From Methanoregula sp. (GTDB lineage Archaea > Halobacteriota > Methanomicrobia > Methanomicrobiales > Methanospirillaceae): DNA of 35,317 bases. The stretch spans positions 16,028-51,344 of the forward strand of contig PLLR01000045.1 of the NCBI GenBank assembly GCA_003141335.1. The letters run 5' to 3'. Shown here one piece after another: positions 27,315 through 34,771 of the stretch. Within the stretch, counting starts at the first letter, position 1. Each line of letters begins with the position of its first letter. Below the pieces are notes generated by a model. That model saw only the letters and a program-made list of their open reading frames with translations. It was not told where the DNA came from and did not search any database. Made by a program: the position numbers and the translations under genes.

Positions 27315-28220
27315 ATGTCAAAGGAGTATTTTATCAATAAAGTACTGGCGACAACCGTAGTCGGGAGTTACCCGGTAGTGAAAGGCGGGGGCCTGAGAAG
27401 TCTCTTTGATCCGCTCTACTCCGCAGTCGAAACAGCAGTCTCCGACCAGATCTCAGCAGGTATCGATATCATATCGGACGGGCAGGTGCGGGGAGACATG
27501 ATCGGGGCATTTGCCTCAAAACTTCCCGGGGTTAAAGGACAGGAGATCATCGGCAAAGTGCAGCCCGCATCCGGATCCATAACCGTGGGAGATACAAAGT
27601 ATGCTCTCTCAAAAGCCCCGAAAGTGAAAGGGATCATCACCGGGCCCACCACGCTTGCCCACGGGCTCCATATCAGTACCCCGACATACCGGAACAAGGA
27701 GGAACTCGCGCTGGACCTTGCCGCTGCACTGGTTCCCGAGGCAAAAGCATTGGAAGCAGCCGGGATAACCCTGTTGCAGATTGACGAGCCGATGTTTTCC
27801 ACCGGTATGGCCGATCTTGCTATCGGAAAACAGGCGATTGGACTCATCACGTCAGCCCTGCAGATTCCCACCTGTATGCATGTCTGCGGGAATTTAGGGA
27901 ATGTCCTGGATGAAATCCTGAAGTTCAACGTGAACGTGCTGGACTTCGAGTTTGCGAATAACCCGGCAAACCTCGATCTCCTCTCCCGCCGTGACCTTGC
28001 CGGGCGGATGATCGGGTACGGTTGCGTGGACTCATCCATTGATACAGTCGAAAGCGTAGCCGAGATCAAAAAACGGATCGAAAAAGGGATTGAGATATTT
28101 GACCCACGGATTATGCTGCTCGATCCGGATTGCGGAATGCGAATGCGGACCCGTGAGGTGGCTTTTGCCAAGCTGAAGCATATGGCAGAAGCGGCAAAGA
28201 TGGTGCGGCTCGGGCTGTAA
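27315..28220 (+). CDS. metE: archaeal cobalamin-dependent-donor methionine synthase (MetE-core type)
   Basis: 301 aa, corresponding to only the C-terminal catalytic domain of bacterial MetE. Zinc ligands are visible: H189 and C191 in CMHVCGN, E212 in LDFEFAN, and C273 in DPDCGMRMRTREVAF. Homocysteine-site residues DEPM lie at about 157-160. Short archaeal homologues use methylcobalamin or a corrinoid protein as methyl donor instead of methyl-tetrahydrofolate, the function expected here. It follows aspS by about 60 bases and may have its own promoter in the AT-rich gap. Confidence 0.88.
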   Translation: MSKEYFINKVLATTVVGSYPVVKGGGLRSLFDPLYSAVETAVSDQISAGIDIISDGQVRGDMIGAFASKLPGVKGQEIIGKVQPASGSITVGDTKYALSKAPKVKGIITGPTTLAHGLHISTPTYRNKEELALDLAAALVPEAKALEAAGITLLQIDEPMFSTGMADLAIGKQAIGLITSALQIPTCMHVCGNLGNVLDEILKFNVNVLDFEFANNPANLDLLSRRDLAGRMIGYGCVDSSIDTVESVAEIKKRIEKGIEIFDPRIMLLDPDCGMRMRTREVAFAKLKHMAEAAKMVRLGL

Positions 28221-28455
28221 TTTTTTTACCCAATCCTTGTTTTCGTGGAGGTAATATTTGAAACTCATGACGTAATGGCGGATGCCTCCCTGCAGAATAT
28301 GAGGAGGGAACCCCCACTACGACATCGGGTTGCCGGGATCCGGAACGCGAATGTCATCTGACTACCCCTGCCCAGGATTCCTAAAAAAAATTCGGCGACT
28401 ATATGGTATATTAACTGGCGATTCGCTAGGCCAATCCACTAATAAAAAAACGTGA

Positions 28456-29079
28456 TTACACGACCCTTGATGTGGTCGATGCTTCGATACCATTGTCAGT
28501 GATAATGAATGGCAGGAGCCGCCGTGGTGACGCTGCGTTCTTCATCTTTTGTACTGCAAGCGTCCGCTCGATTTCAGCCTGGTTGACTTCTGAGCCGAAC
28601 TCAATAACAATATCTGCCGCCCGCATGATCCTGGTCATCTCGACTGGTTCATGGATCCCGGAATAAACAACGAACATGATATTTGCCCCGCGTTTTTTCA
28701 TCTCTTCGCGGGCAAGCCGCAGGAATTTTAAGGCTTCCTCGATCCCATACTTGATGATGATGGTCGAGAGCGAATCGACAACAATACGGCATCCAGCCAT
28801 CTGCGTCATGTACATTTCGGGGTGCAGTTCGGAAGCGTCGATCATTCCTGACTCGACATCTCCATCGTTCATCAGGTAGGTACCCTCCTCTCCATCCACC
28901 TTCCAGAACTGCATTGATGCAAGGTCTACTCCGGCAAGAGGGGTTCCGTACACCATTATAGTGGTGCCGATGGGAAACCCACCATCCAGCAACAGGTTAA
29001 GACCTACGATACCAGTAGAACGTTTTTTCGGTCTTTCGCTTACCGGGATATCCTGGATATGGCTTTTTATGTCTGCCAA
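28456..29079 (-). CDS. KaiC/RecA-like ATPase-fold protein with degenerate Walker A
   Basis: 207 aa. The opening STGIVGLNLLLDGGFPIGTTIMVYG is the KaiC/RadA-like entry, but the expected GxxGxGK(S/T) reads GTPLAGVDLAS (45-55) and lacks the catalytic lysine. A Walker B-like RIVVDSLST (98-106) and a further RecA-core region (REEMKKRGANIMFVVYSG) remain. It is therefore probably a non-hydrolysing regulatory or binding relative; similar single-domain KaiC-like proteins are common in methanogens. The start appears to be TTG at 29079, as a TGA lies just upstream in frame. A TATATA-like box stands about 12-20 bases further upstream. Confidence 0.8.
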   Translation of the reverse strand: MADIKSHIQDIPVSERPKKRSTGIVGLNLLLDGGFPIGTTIMVYGTPLAGVDLASMQFWKVDGEEGTYLMNDGDVESGMIDASELHPEMYMTQMAGCRIVVDSLSTIIIKYGIEEALKFLRLAREEMKKRGANIMFVVYSGIHEPVEMTRIMRAADIVIEFGSEVNQAEIERTLAVQKMKNAASPRRLLPFIITDNGIEASTTSRVV

Positions 29080-29090
29080 AATACTTCAGG

Positions 29091-29100
29091 CATATATTTT
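29091..29100 (-). promoter_or_regulatory. TATA box for the KaiC-like gene
   Basis: On the minus strand AAAATATATG ends 12 bases upstream of the TTG at 29079. Together with the absence of a ribosome site this points to a leaderless or nearly leaderless transcript. Confidence 0.4.
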
Positions 29101-29162
29101 TTTAACGCTTTAATAGGTTTGTGTGAGGTCTTGGCGGTTTGCAGGAAATTATTTGAGTTCTT

Positions 29163-30710
29163 TTATAGTACTGGGGAGAACCCGCCATATATTTCCCGCA
29201 GTGTCCTGCGGAGCAGCTTCCATCCGTGTACACGGGGGAGTGCCCCGACGATCATAAGGGTGCGTGGGATCTTGTAGCCGGCCAGGTGATCACGACACCA
29301 GGATTCAAGTTCTGATTCGGTAAAAGAAGTGCCCGGTTTGAGCACAACCGCTGCTACCACAACCTCCCCTTTACGCTCATCAGGTACACCAAAGACAGCG
29401 ACATCAGCTATTGCCGGGTGCTGGATGATCACATTCTCGACTTCGGTGGGATAGATCTTCCAGCCTGACATGATGATCATGTCTTTTTTCCGATCAGTGA
29501 TGTACAGGATACCTTCTTCATTGAGGTATCCGATATCACCGGTAAGGAACCAGCCATCCTTGCGGAACACTGCTGCTGTAGCTTTTGGCATATTCCAGTA
29601 CCCCTTCGCAACCGATGGGCCGCGGAGTGCGATCTCCCCCCGTTCACCAGACGCAAGTTCTTTTTCAGGATCATCGACGTCCACGATTGTCACTTCAGTA
29701 TAGCCAACTGCGACCCCAACGCTCTGGTAGTTCATGGTCAGTTGAGGGTATTCAGGGAGTGTGGTTGTTCCCGATCCAATCACAATCGTCTCCGATAACC
29801 CGTACGAATTGGCAACCGGGATGTGATAGCGATGGTCAAACGCTTCCCAGACTGCCGGGAGGAGCTGCCCCCCGCCGGAGATAATCACCCGGGCATTCGC
29901 AAGCCGTTTTCCGGTCCCTGGCGGAGAATGTACGAGCGAGTGGATGACCGGGGGCATGCCAGCGAGAACAGTTACCTTGTACTGTTCAGCAAGATCGAGA
30001 TACCGGTCGATCTCAAAGCGCTCCATCATTACGTACGTGCCTCCCGCCCGTAGCATGGAAAGGCCCCATGAAAAACCGACATGCCCCATCGGGTAGATGC
30101 CGAGATATACATCGTCCGGCCGGAGCCTGAGCGCTTCACGTTCAGCATCAAGAGCGGTCATCCAGTTGCCGTGGGTGAGCATCGCACCTTTGGGTTTTCC
30201 GGTTGTGCCGGCAGTATACTGGATATGGCAAAGGTCATCGGTGGCGCAGTTGACTGCCCGCAGGTTCGCTGGTGCCGGGGGAAATGATTCCCACGCAACC
30301 GATCCATTGCATGAGGTTTTGATGCAGATGATATGAGAAAGCGTGGGGGCGTTATGACGGATAGCGGAAACAACGTTCACACCCTGACTGTCCGTAATGA
30401 TCGCAGAGGCACCGGCATCGTTGATCGCGTGCAGCAGCTCCTCGCTGCGGTATACGATATTTGTCGGCACAGCTACTGCACCGATCCGCCAGATGGCAAA
30501 ATAACTGATGAGGTACTCGGGCGAGCTGTCAAGGTAGATGCAGACCCGGTCACCTTTTTTTACACCAAGGGTAACGAGTCCCTGCCCAATCCGGTTCATC
30601 TCGTCCCGGAGTTTCCCGTAACTGTACGTCTCGTTCCGTGTTGGGCAGATTAAGGCCGCTTTTGCTGCAGGAACGCTCTTTGCATCAAGCAGGGTGGTGA
30701 CGTTGGACAT
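29163..30710 (-). CDS. AMP-forming acyl-CoA synthetase
   Basis: 515 aa, adenylate-forming enzyme superfamily. The AMP/phosphate-binding loop YTAGTTGKPKG is at 165-175. The later NSYGLSETIV and the hinge region GWFLTGDIGYL...DRKKDMII are all present. The C-terminal lysine region reads LPRVHGWKLLRRTL, so the acyl-adenylating lysine is kept although the usual TGK is GWK. It activates a carboxylic acid to its CoA thioester. A fatty-acid or aryl substrate cannot be chosen from sequence. It is preceded by an AT-rich region and no clear ribosome site. Confidence 0.93.
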   Translation of the reverse strand: MSNVTTLLDAKSVPAAKAALICPTRNETYSYGKLRDEMNRIGQGLVTLGVKKGDRVCIYLDSSPEYLISYFAIWRIGAVAVPTNIVYRSEELLHAINDAGASAIITDSQGVNVVSAIRHNAPTLSHIICIKTSCNGSVAWESFPPAPANLRAVNCATDDLCHIQYTAGTTGKPKGAMLTHGNWMTALDAEREALRLRPDDVYLGIYPMGHVGFSWGLSMLRAGGTYVMMERFEIDRYLDLAEQYKVTVLAGMPPVIHSLVHSPPGTGKRLANARVIISGGGQLLPAVWEAFDHRYHIPVANSYGLSETIVIGSGTTTLPEYPQLTMNYQSVGVAVGYTEVTIVDVDDPEKELASGERGEIALRGPSVAKGYWNMPKATAAVFRKDGWFLTGDIGYLNEEGILYITDRKKDMIIMSGWKIYPTEVENVIIQHPAIADVAVFGVPDERKGEVVVAAVVLKPGTSFTESELESWCRDHLAGYKIPRTLMIVGALPRVHGWKLLRRTLREIYGGFSPVL

Positions 30711-30960
30711 GGCAGTGCCGGAGGTTTTTTGGTAAAAGAAAATGGGTCGTTGGGGTATTTAGGTGTGCATTATTCTGGATCAGGCAACGCGGTTCACTGA
30801 GAGCAAACCTTCTGAAATAGTTGTCCATTTTTTTTAAGATTTTCCTTATGTTTTTCCGCGAGATTGTTGTCGATGCGGTGTACAAGGACCGCTGCTTCAT
30901 GCAGAAATGCAGGGGCAAGCTATTTCTGTAACAACTTCCGTATTATCTGTCCTGACACTT

Positions 30961-31260
30961 ATGGCTGAAGATACCCAGAATCCACAACCATCGCCGAATT
31001 CTCAAAACGTCCAAAGCACCCGGAGAGATGCTCCCCGGTATCATGCCAGCCGCAGGCACGATAGCTACCGGGAACAGGCTCCACGGCCGGCAGAAAAGCC
31101 GGAGGAAAAACCGCAGGAGTCAAAAGAACTCAGTCTGGATGATGAAGAGACTGAGCAGGACAGGAGCTCTGCCCCGTCCCGGCAGTCCCGGGGAGGCAAT
31201 CGGGGTAAGCCGCCGAAACGGGTCATCGAGGAATGGGCCAACGATCCCTACTGTGAATAA
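30961..31260 (+). CDS. short disordered, charged protein of unknown function
   Basis: 99 aa from the ATG at 30961 (an in-frame ATG at 30907 gives an unlikely leader). The body is low in hydrophobic residues and rich in R, E, P, S and Q, so probably unstructured. It ends in a more ordered GKPPKRVIEEWANDPYCE tail with one terminal cysteine. No family is recognised. Codon use resembles neighbouring genes more than random sequence, but there is no ribosome site. Confidence 0.5.
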   Translation: MAEDTQNPQPSPNSQNVQSTRRDAPRYHASRRHDSYREQAPRPAEKPEEKPQESKELSLDDEETEQDRSSAPSRQSRGGNRGKPPKRVIEEWANDPYCE

Positions 31261-31524
31261 TGGGGCCGGGTTCGGTTCGGGTTGTAATGATACCCGGGAA
31301 TTCTGGATCTTTTTTGGATTTTTTTGCGCAGATATTTTCCAGAGATATTCTCCCGGGAAATTTTTTTCCGGTAAAAAAACCGGAGAATAATGTGGGAAAA
31401 AATTGGGTGTGGTTGTGAAATCTCCCCCTCATTTCCACACCCTTTAATATGAGCGAATTCAAGCCATTTTCAGATCGAAAAACACGAGTTAACTCCAATC
31501 GCAAAAACCCCTAATCCGGGCATT

Positions 31525-31914
31525 TTACAGGCTGCGATTTTTAGATCTCTTCAAAATGGGCTCCGTTTTGGTATCTACGAGGCCCTGTTTGATCGAAAAC
31601 TCCAGGGAGTATTTGCATGCAAAGATGTTTTCCGGATCACTTCTGGCAAACTGGCACAATTCCGGCATGACCTTGCGATCACCATGGTGACATAAGACAC
31701 ATCCGGGCCCTATGCAGGCTCCGATTCGACAGATCGGAGCCCATAAAACGCTCCGATTATCGAAGTCCTCTAAAAATCGTTCTTTTGGCAATCGGACGAA
31801 TTTATAGCTTCTCGAAAAGCGGGCAGATACTGAGAAACCGGACTGATCTGGGGCAAGTGGCGGGCGATCCCAAAAAAGGCTGCCGGAACGCTTCCAGAGG
31901 GCGTTTGCGGGCAT
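31525..31914 (-). CDS. doubtful Cys-rich ORF
   Basis: 129 codons, ATG at 31914. The product has a compact cysteine/histidine patch CRIGACIGPGCVLCHHGD (about residues 62-79) and two more cysteines beyond, with a hydrophilic C terminus (KRSKNRSL). The patch could hold a metal, and the second half looks more protein-like than random. No family is recognised and no ribosome site is seen. It lies exactly between two 11-bp direct repeats. It may be a real small gene, a decayed one, or chance. Confidence 0.3.
   Translation of the reverse strand: MPANALWKRSGSLFWDRPPLAPDQSGFSVSARFSRSYKFVRLPKERFLEDFDNRSVLWAPICRIGACIGPGCVLCHHGDRKVMPELCQFARSDPENIFACKYSLEFSIKQGLVDTKTEPILKRSKNRSL
31717..31741. repeat. 9-bp perfect inverted repeat
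   Basis: GGCTCCGAT (31717-31725) and ATCGGAGCC (31733-31741) pair across a 7-base loop; GCTCCGATT recurs at 31750-31758. It lies inside the doubtful ORF. Confidence 0.45.
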
Positions 31915-31934
31915 TTTATGCGCCCCAGATTAAG

Positions 31935-31954
31935 CCCCGTTTTTAAAAAGGGGG
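31935..31954. repeat. 20-bp palindrome with one mismatch
   Basis: CCCCGTTTTTAAAAAGGGGG is self-complementary except at one pair. It is 21 bases upstream of the minus-strand ORF start and could be its TATA region or a bidirectional terminator. Confidence 0.4.
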
Positions 31955-32203
31955 TTGAATTGCCCTATTAATTGTTCACGATCTGTCATTTTTTTGGCGG
32001 GATGCAAAAGCGGGACACCGGGAGTGGTGGTTGAATGGAAATGTGTCACCGCGAGTGATGATTGGAGAAAAATCCGCGATTTTTTTTATTTCCGGACAAT
32101 AAAAAATCTGGCAAGAAATTTTTTTTGAAAATTAAAAAAAATCCCCAAATTATTTTCGGTAACATCATATCCTCCCAAAAAAATTGTAAGTGTTAGGAGT
32201 CGG

Positions 32204-32917
32204 GTGTTTTCTTTGAGATGTAGTATATGCGGTACAGATAATCCGGATAAGAACCGGTTCTGCAGCAGCTGCGGCAAACCCTTGCCAAAACCGCAGCCGC
32301 TGACGAACAACATGCCCAATGGGGCCGGGCAGACACCGGTTCCTGCAGCTCCCAAAGGATCGGGATTGGGTCTGGTCCTCCTGATTGGAGGAGTACTATT
32401 CCTTATCGCAGTTATTGCGGTGGGGTTCTTTGTCATCCTCCCGCTGCTTGAAGAAGAAACGCCGTCGTGGGGAGATTCGGGCATTTCCTCTGGGAGTCTC
32501 AGTCTTCCAAATGACCTGACAAATTCTGATGATTCCAATCAGACCGTTGATTCATCAGGCTCCCTGGTTTCAGGATCCGGTGAAAAATCGGGATCCTTAT
32601 CGGTCACTGCAACTGCGACACTAAGGGTTTCACAACCGGTTCAAGGCAGCAGTAGTACTACATCAAATGATCCCATTATTGGGACGTGGGACATCGGCAC
32701 GACCGGGATGCAGATGCAGTTCGGTGCGGATGGCGTGGCCACCCTGCGGGACTCCACATCGGGATACCATTCCACGCTTTCATGGGAGAAGATATCTGAT
32801 GGCAGATACCGGCTCCAGTCTGCTTCAGGTACAGGCAGCCCCGTCCTGATCTCCGATCCCCTTGCAGGAATGATGTATTTTGAAGATTATTCGACAGTGT
32901 TCATATGGAAGGGCTGA
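32204..32917 (+). CDS. zinc-ribbon membrane protein with external C-terminal domain
   Basis: 237 aa, GTG start at 32204 with TAGGAG upstream. An N-terminal zinc ribbon has C6, C9, C20 and C23 (CSIC...CSSC). A Pro-rich linker and one transmembrane helix (about 54-79) follow, then a Ser/Thr/Gly-rich spacer (about 90-155). The C-terminal beta-domain (about 155-237: DPIIGTWDIGTTG...) has a lipocalin-like GTW start. The ribbon would face the cytoplasm and the beta-domain the outside. Function unknown. The next gene starts 6 bases after its stop, so they are likely co-transcribed. Confidence 0.75.
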   Translation: MFSLRCSICGTDNPDKNRFCSSCGKPLPKPQPLTNNMPNGAGQTPVPAAPKGSGLGLVLLIGGVLFLIAVIAVGFFVILPLLEEETPSWGDSGISSGSLSLPNDLTNSDDSNQTVDSSGSLVSGSGEKSGSLSVTATATLRVSQPVQGSSSTTSNDPIIGTWDIGTTGMQMQFGADGVATLRDSTSGYHSTLSWEKISDGRYRLQSASGTGSPVLISDPLAGMMYFEDYSTVFIWKG

Positions 32918-32923
32918 TCCTCT

Positions 32924-33727
32924 ATGAAAAAAATTTCCTCACTATGGTATGGTATCGCTGTACATGCTCTGGCGGCAGTGATTGTGTCCAATATCCTCTG
33001 CTCATTCCTGATAATGCCGGCAGCCGCTGCCGAAACATCCGAGAACTGGCTTTTGACGCAGTTGAAAGATACCAATGGGCCAGTCGATAAGGCAGGTGGA
33101 CAGAACGTTGCCGGGGGGACCATATACCTCCCTGAAATTATTCCATATCCCCCTTATGTCACGGACAATCCTGGGAACAGGGGGACCTATACCGGCCCCT
33201 GCCCGATCGGCGGAAATGCCCCCCAGTTGCGCCAGACGGGATTATCCACCGGGGCAGAGTGCCGGGGAGCCTGTGGCATGGACTGCCCTGCAGAGCGGTG
33301 CAAACCGATGGACGACTGGACGATAGCTGTGGATGGGGGTACCTGCACCTATAAGGATGTGGTCACGTGCGACTCCCACCAAGGCTGCCGCGACCATGAT
33401 GCCTGCTATGATTACTGCTCGGAAAAAACAGGAGAGACCTCAATCTTATTCGGTTCCTGCCACGGAGTATGCAACTCGCGGTGCTATGCTGAGTACGGGA
33501 TCTTCACCTGTGGCAAATGGGCAGCTCTCCCGGGCAGCTTCGCCAGTTCTCTCGGCTGGGTTCAAGATTCTTTTACCGCTCCACTGACGGATAAATCCCT
33601 CATATTCTCGGATGTACCGGTGTTTACCTCCAACACCGAAACATATTGTTTTAAAAATATGGGGGAATGCATCACCTATGATGCTGACGGGAACCCCCAT
33701 ACCGAGAAGTACTCAAGCTCCCCATAA
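32924..33727 (+). CDS. secreted Cys-rich protein with phospholipase A2-like motif
   Basis: 267 aa. The N-terminal signal peptide (about 1-36, ending MPAAAAE) predicts export. At least 15 cysteines lie between 93 and 196. The key segment GCRDHDACYDYC (154-165) resembles the catalytic helix of secreted phospholipase A2: C155, catalytic-type H158-D159 dyad, C161, Y162 and C165, preceded by C149. Further cysteines (179, 183, 187) could complete the disulfide frame. A canonical YGCYCG calcium loop is not obvious, so activity is uncertain. It sits 6 bases after the zinc-ribbon membrane protein gene. Confidence 0.7.
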   Translation: MKKISSLWYGIAVHALAAVIVSNILCSFLIMPAAAAETSENWLLTQLKDTNGPVDKAGGQNVAGGTIYLPEIIPYPPYVTDNPGNRGTYTGPCPIGGNAPQLRQTGLSTGAECRGACGMDCPAERCKPMDDWTIAVDGGTCTYKDVVTCDSHQGCRDHDACYDYCSEKTGETSILFGSCHGVCNSRCYAEYGIFTCGKWAALPGSFASSLGWVQDSFTAPLTDKSLIFSDVPVFTSNTETYCFKNMGECITYDADGNPHTEKYSSSP

Positions 33728-33785
33728 TTTTTTTACAACACCCGATCCCCTTTGCTTATATTTTCCGGTGTGCTACCCTGTGAGC

Positions 33786-34355
33786 ATGAACTATCCGGCA
33801 CCTTCCCTGAAAAGCAGGCTGTTCTCTCTCACGTGCATTGCAATCCTGCTCCTCGTATTCCCGGTTGCAGCAGCAGATAGCACAGACCAGGCACGCCAGC
33901 TCTACCGGCAGGGGGAAAATGCACTTTACGCCGGGCAATACCAGCTAGCAATCGATGCGTTTGACCAGTGCCTTGCCATCCTCCCGTCAGCAACAAGTCT
34001 CGCTCCCTACAAGGATTTCACGGAAGCGGATGTCTGGACAAACCAAGGCGATGCCTATATCGGGCTGAAGCAGTACGAGAACGCGGTTGCCGCCCTTGAA
34101 ACGGCGACAACTCTCGATCCTTCGTATGCAGAAGCGTTCCAGATCAAGGCTCAGGCACTCCGGGCACTGAACCGGACTGCCGAGGCAGAGGCTGCAGAAA
34201 CCAGTATGGAGCGGGCGGCACAGAAACGCCTGGACGATTTCGACAAGGCAGCGTTTGCAAAACCGACGACAAAAGCGGATCTGCCATTGATTGTACCGGC
34301 TCTTGGAATGCTGGGGGGCGTCCTGCTCTGTTCAACCTGCCGAAAAACCCAGTGA
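33786..34355 (+). CDS. exported TPR-repeat protein with C-terminal membrane anchor
   Basis: 189 aa from the ATG at 33786; a longer open frame to 33612 overlaps the preceding gene and is unlikely. It has a signal peptide (LFSLTCIAILLLVFPVAAA), then about three tetratricopeptide repeats (residues 30-150: ARQLYRQGENALYAGQYQLAI; VWTNQGDAYIGLKQYENAV; and AEAFQIKAQALRALNRTAEA). A C-terminal hydrophobic helix with a basic tail (VPALGMLGGVLLCSTCRKTQ) follows. It is probably an envelope scaffold for protein-protein contact. CTTATATTTT about 27 bases upstream suggests its own promoter and a leaderless message. Confidence 0.8.
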   Translation: MNYPAPSLKSRLFSLTCIAILLLVFPVAAADSTDQARQLYRQGENALYAGQYQLAIDAFDQCLAILPSATSLAPYKDFTEADVWTNQGDAYIGLKQYENAVAALETATTLDPSYAEAFQIKAQALRALNRTAEAEAAETSMERAAQKRLDDFDKAAFAKPTTKADLPLIVPALGMLGGVLLCSTCRKTQ

Positions 34356-34771
34356 ACTCCGTGTAAAAGCACGACAAATTCAATAAATCTATATCAAAAA
34401 CCCCCTTTTTTATAACGTGAAAACCTGAACGCGTTCCATGGAGAATCCGTCCTCACCTCCAAACCTCCAGCGGACTTGCCCCGCCGCAGTTTTTCCGGGA
34501 TATCTATCATCCATGACACCAATACCAGGTTCCGTGATCACCTCCACGGAGAATCATACACACAGCCACTGAGCCGAAAAAAAGAGATTGCCGGAAATTA
34601 TTTTCATTTACGGTAACGAACCACGACCATGGCAGTAAGAAGCGCTGCCACTATAACCCACAAAGGAACCGGCAGGTCGAAAAGACTGCCAACCGCTGCC
34701 CGCGGGATTCTGCATGGATTCCGTGTACGGTGCAGGGGTATATTATAGGTAAGCTTGTGATCCGGGAATAC
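34356..34771. other. intergenic region with decayed fragment
   Basis: 416 bases between convergent genes. Just after the TPR gene a T-run (about 34406-34411) may end transcription. The right half carries the decayed surface-protein tail at 34604-34742. Nothing else is recognised. Confidence 0.4.
34604..34742 (-). pseudogene. frameshifted C-terminal tail of a surface protein
   Basis: On the minus strand one frame reads YTPAPYTESMQNPAGSGW and a second frame continues SLFDLPVPLWVIVAALLTAM then VVVRYRK and a TGA at 34604-34606. Thr/Pro-rich text, a short hydrophobic helix, a basic end and stop form the usual C-terminal anchor of archaeal surface proteins. One frameshift near 34680-34690 is needed to join the halves, and no upstream body is visible. 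It is read as a gene remnant. Confidence 0.4.

Larger units (their letters stand above)
31517..31918. repeat. 11-bp direct repeats flanking a 390-base unit
   Basis: CGGGCATTTTA occurs at 31517-31527 and again at 31908-31918, exactly 391 bases apart. The minus-strand ORF 31525-31914 begins in the right copy (CAT) and ends in the left one (TTA). Confidence 0.5.
31261..32203. other. AT-rich accessory stretch with repeats and one doubtful ORF
   Basis: Nearly 950 bases without a firmly supported gene. It holds 11-bp direct repeats (31517-31527 and 31908-31918), a 9-bp hairpin (31717-31741), a near-perfect 20-bp palindrome (31935-31954), an imperfect 25-bp direct repeat (32016-32070) and poly-A/T runs. 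Base composition and lack of conserved coding suggest a decayed or accessory insert. Confidence 0.4.

Noticed and set aside
28221-28455. gap after the methionine synthase gene with GC-rich stems, considered as an RNA gene
   Set aside because: Short complementary runs (CCTCC with GGAGG) exist but no tRNA-like arms or known RNA fold could be drawn.
31223-31504. 93-codon minus-strand open frame
   Set aside because: No ribosome site, odd composition, overlaps the 3' end of the short disordered protein gene and low-complexity AT sequence.
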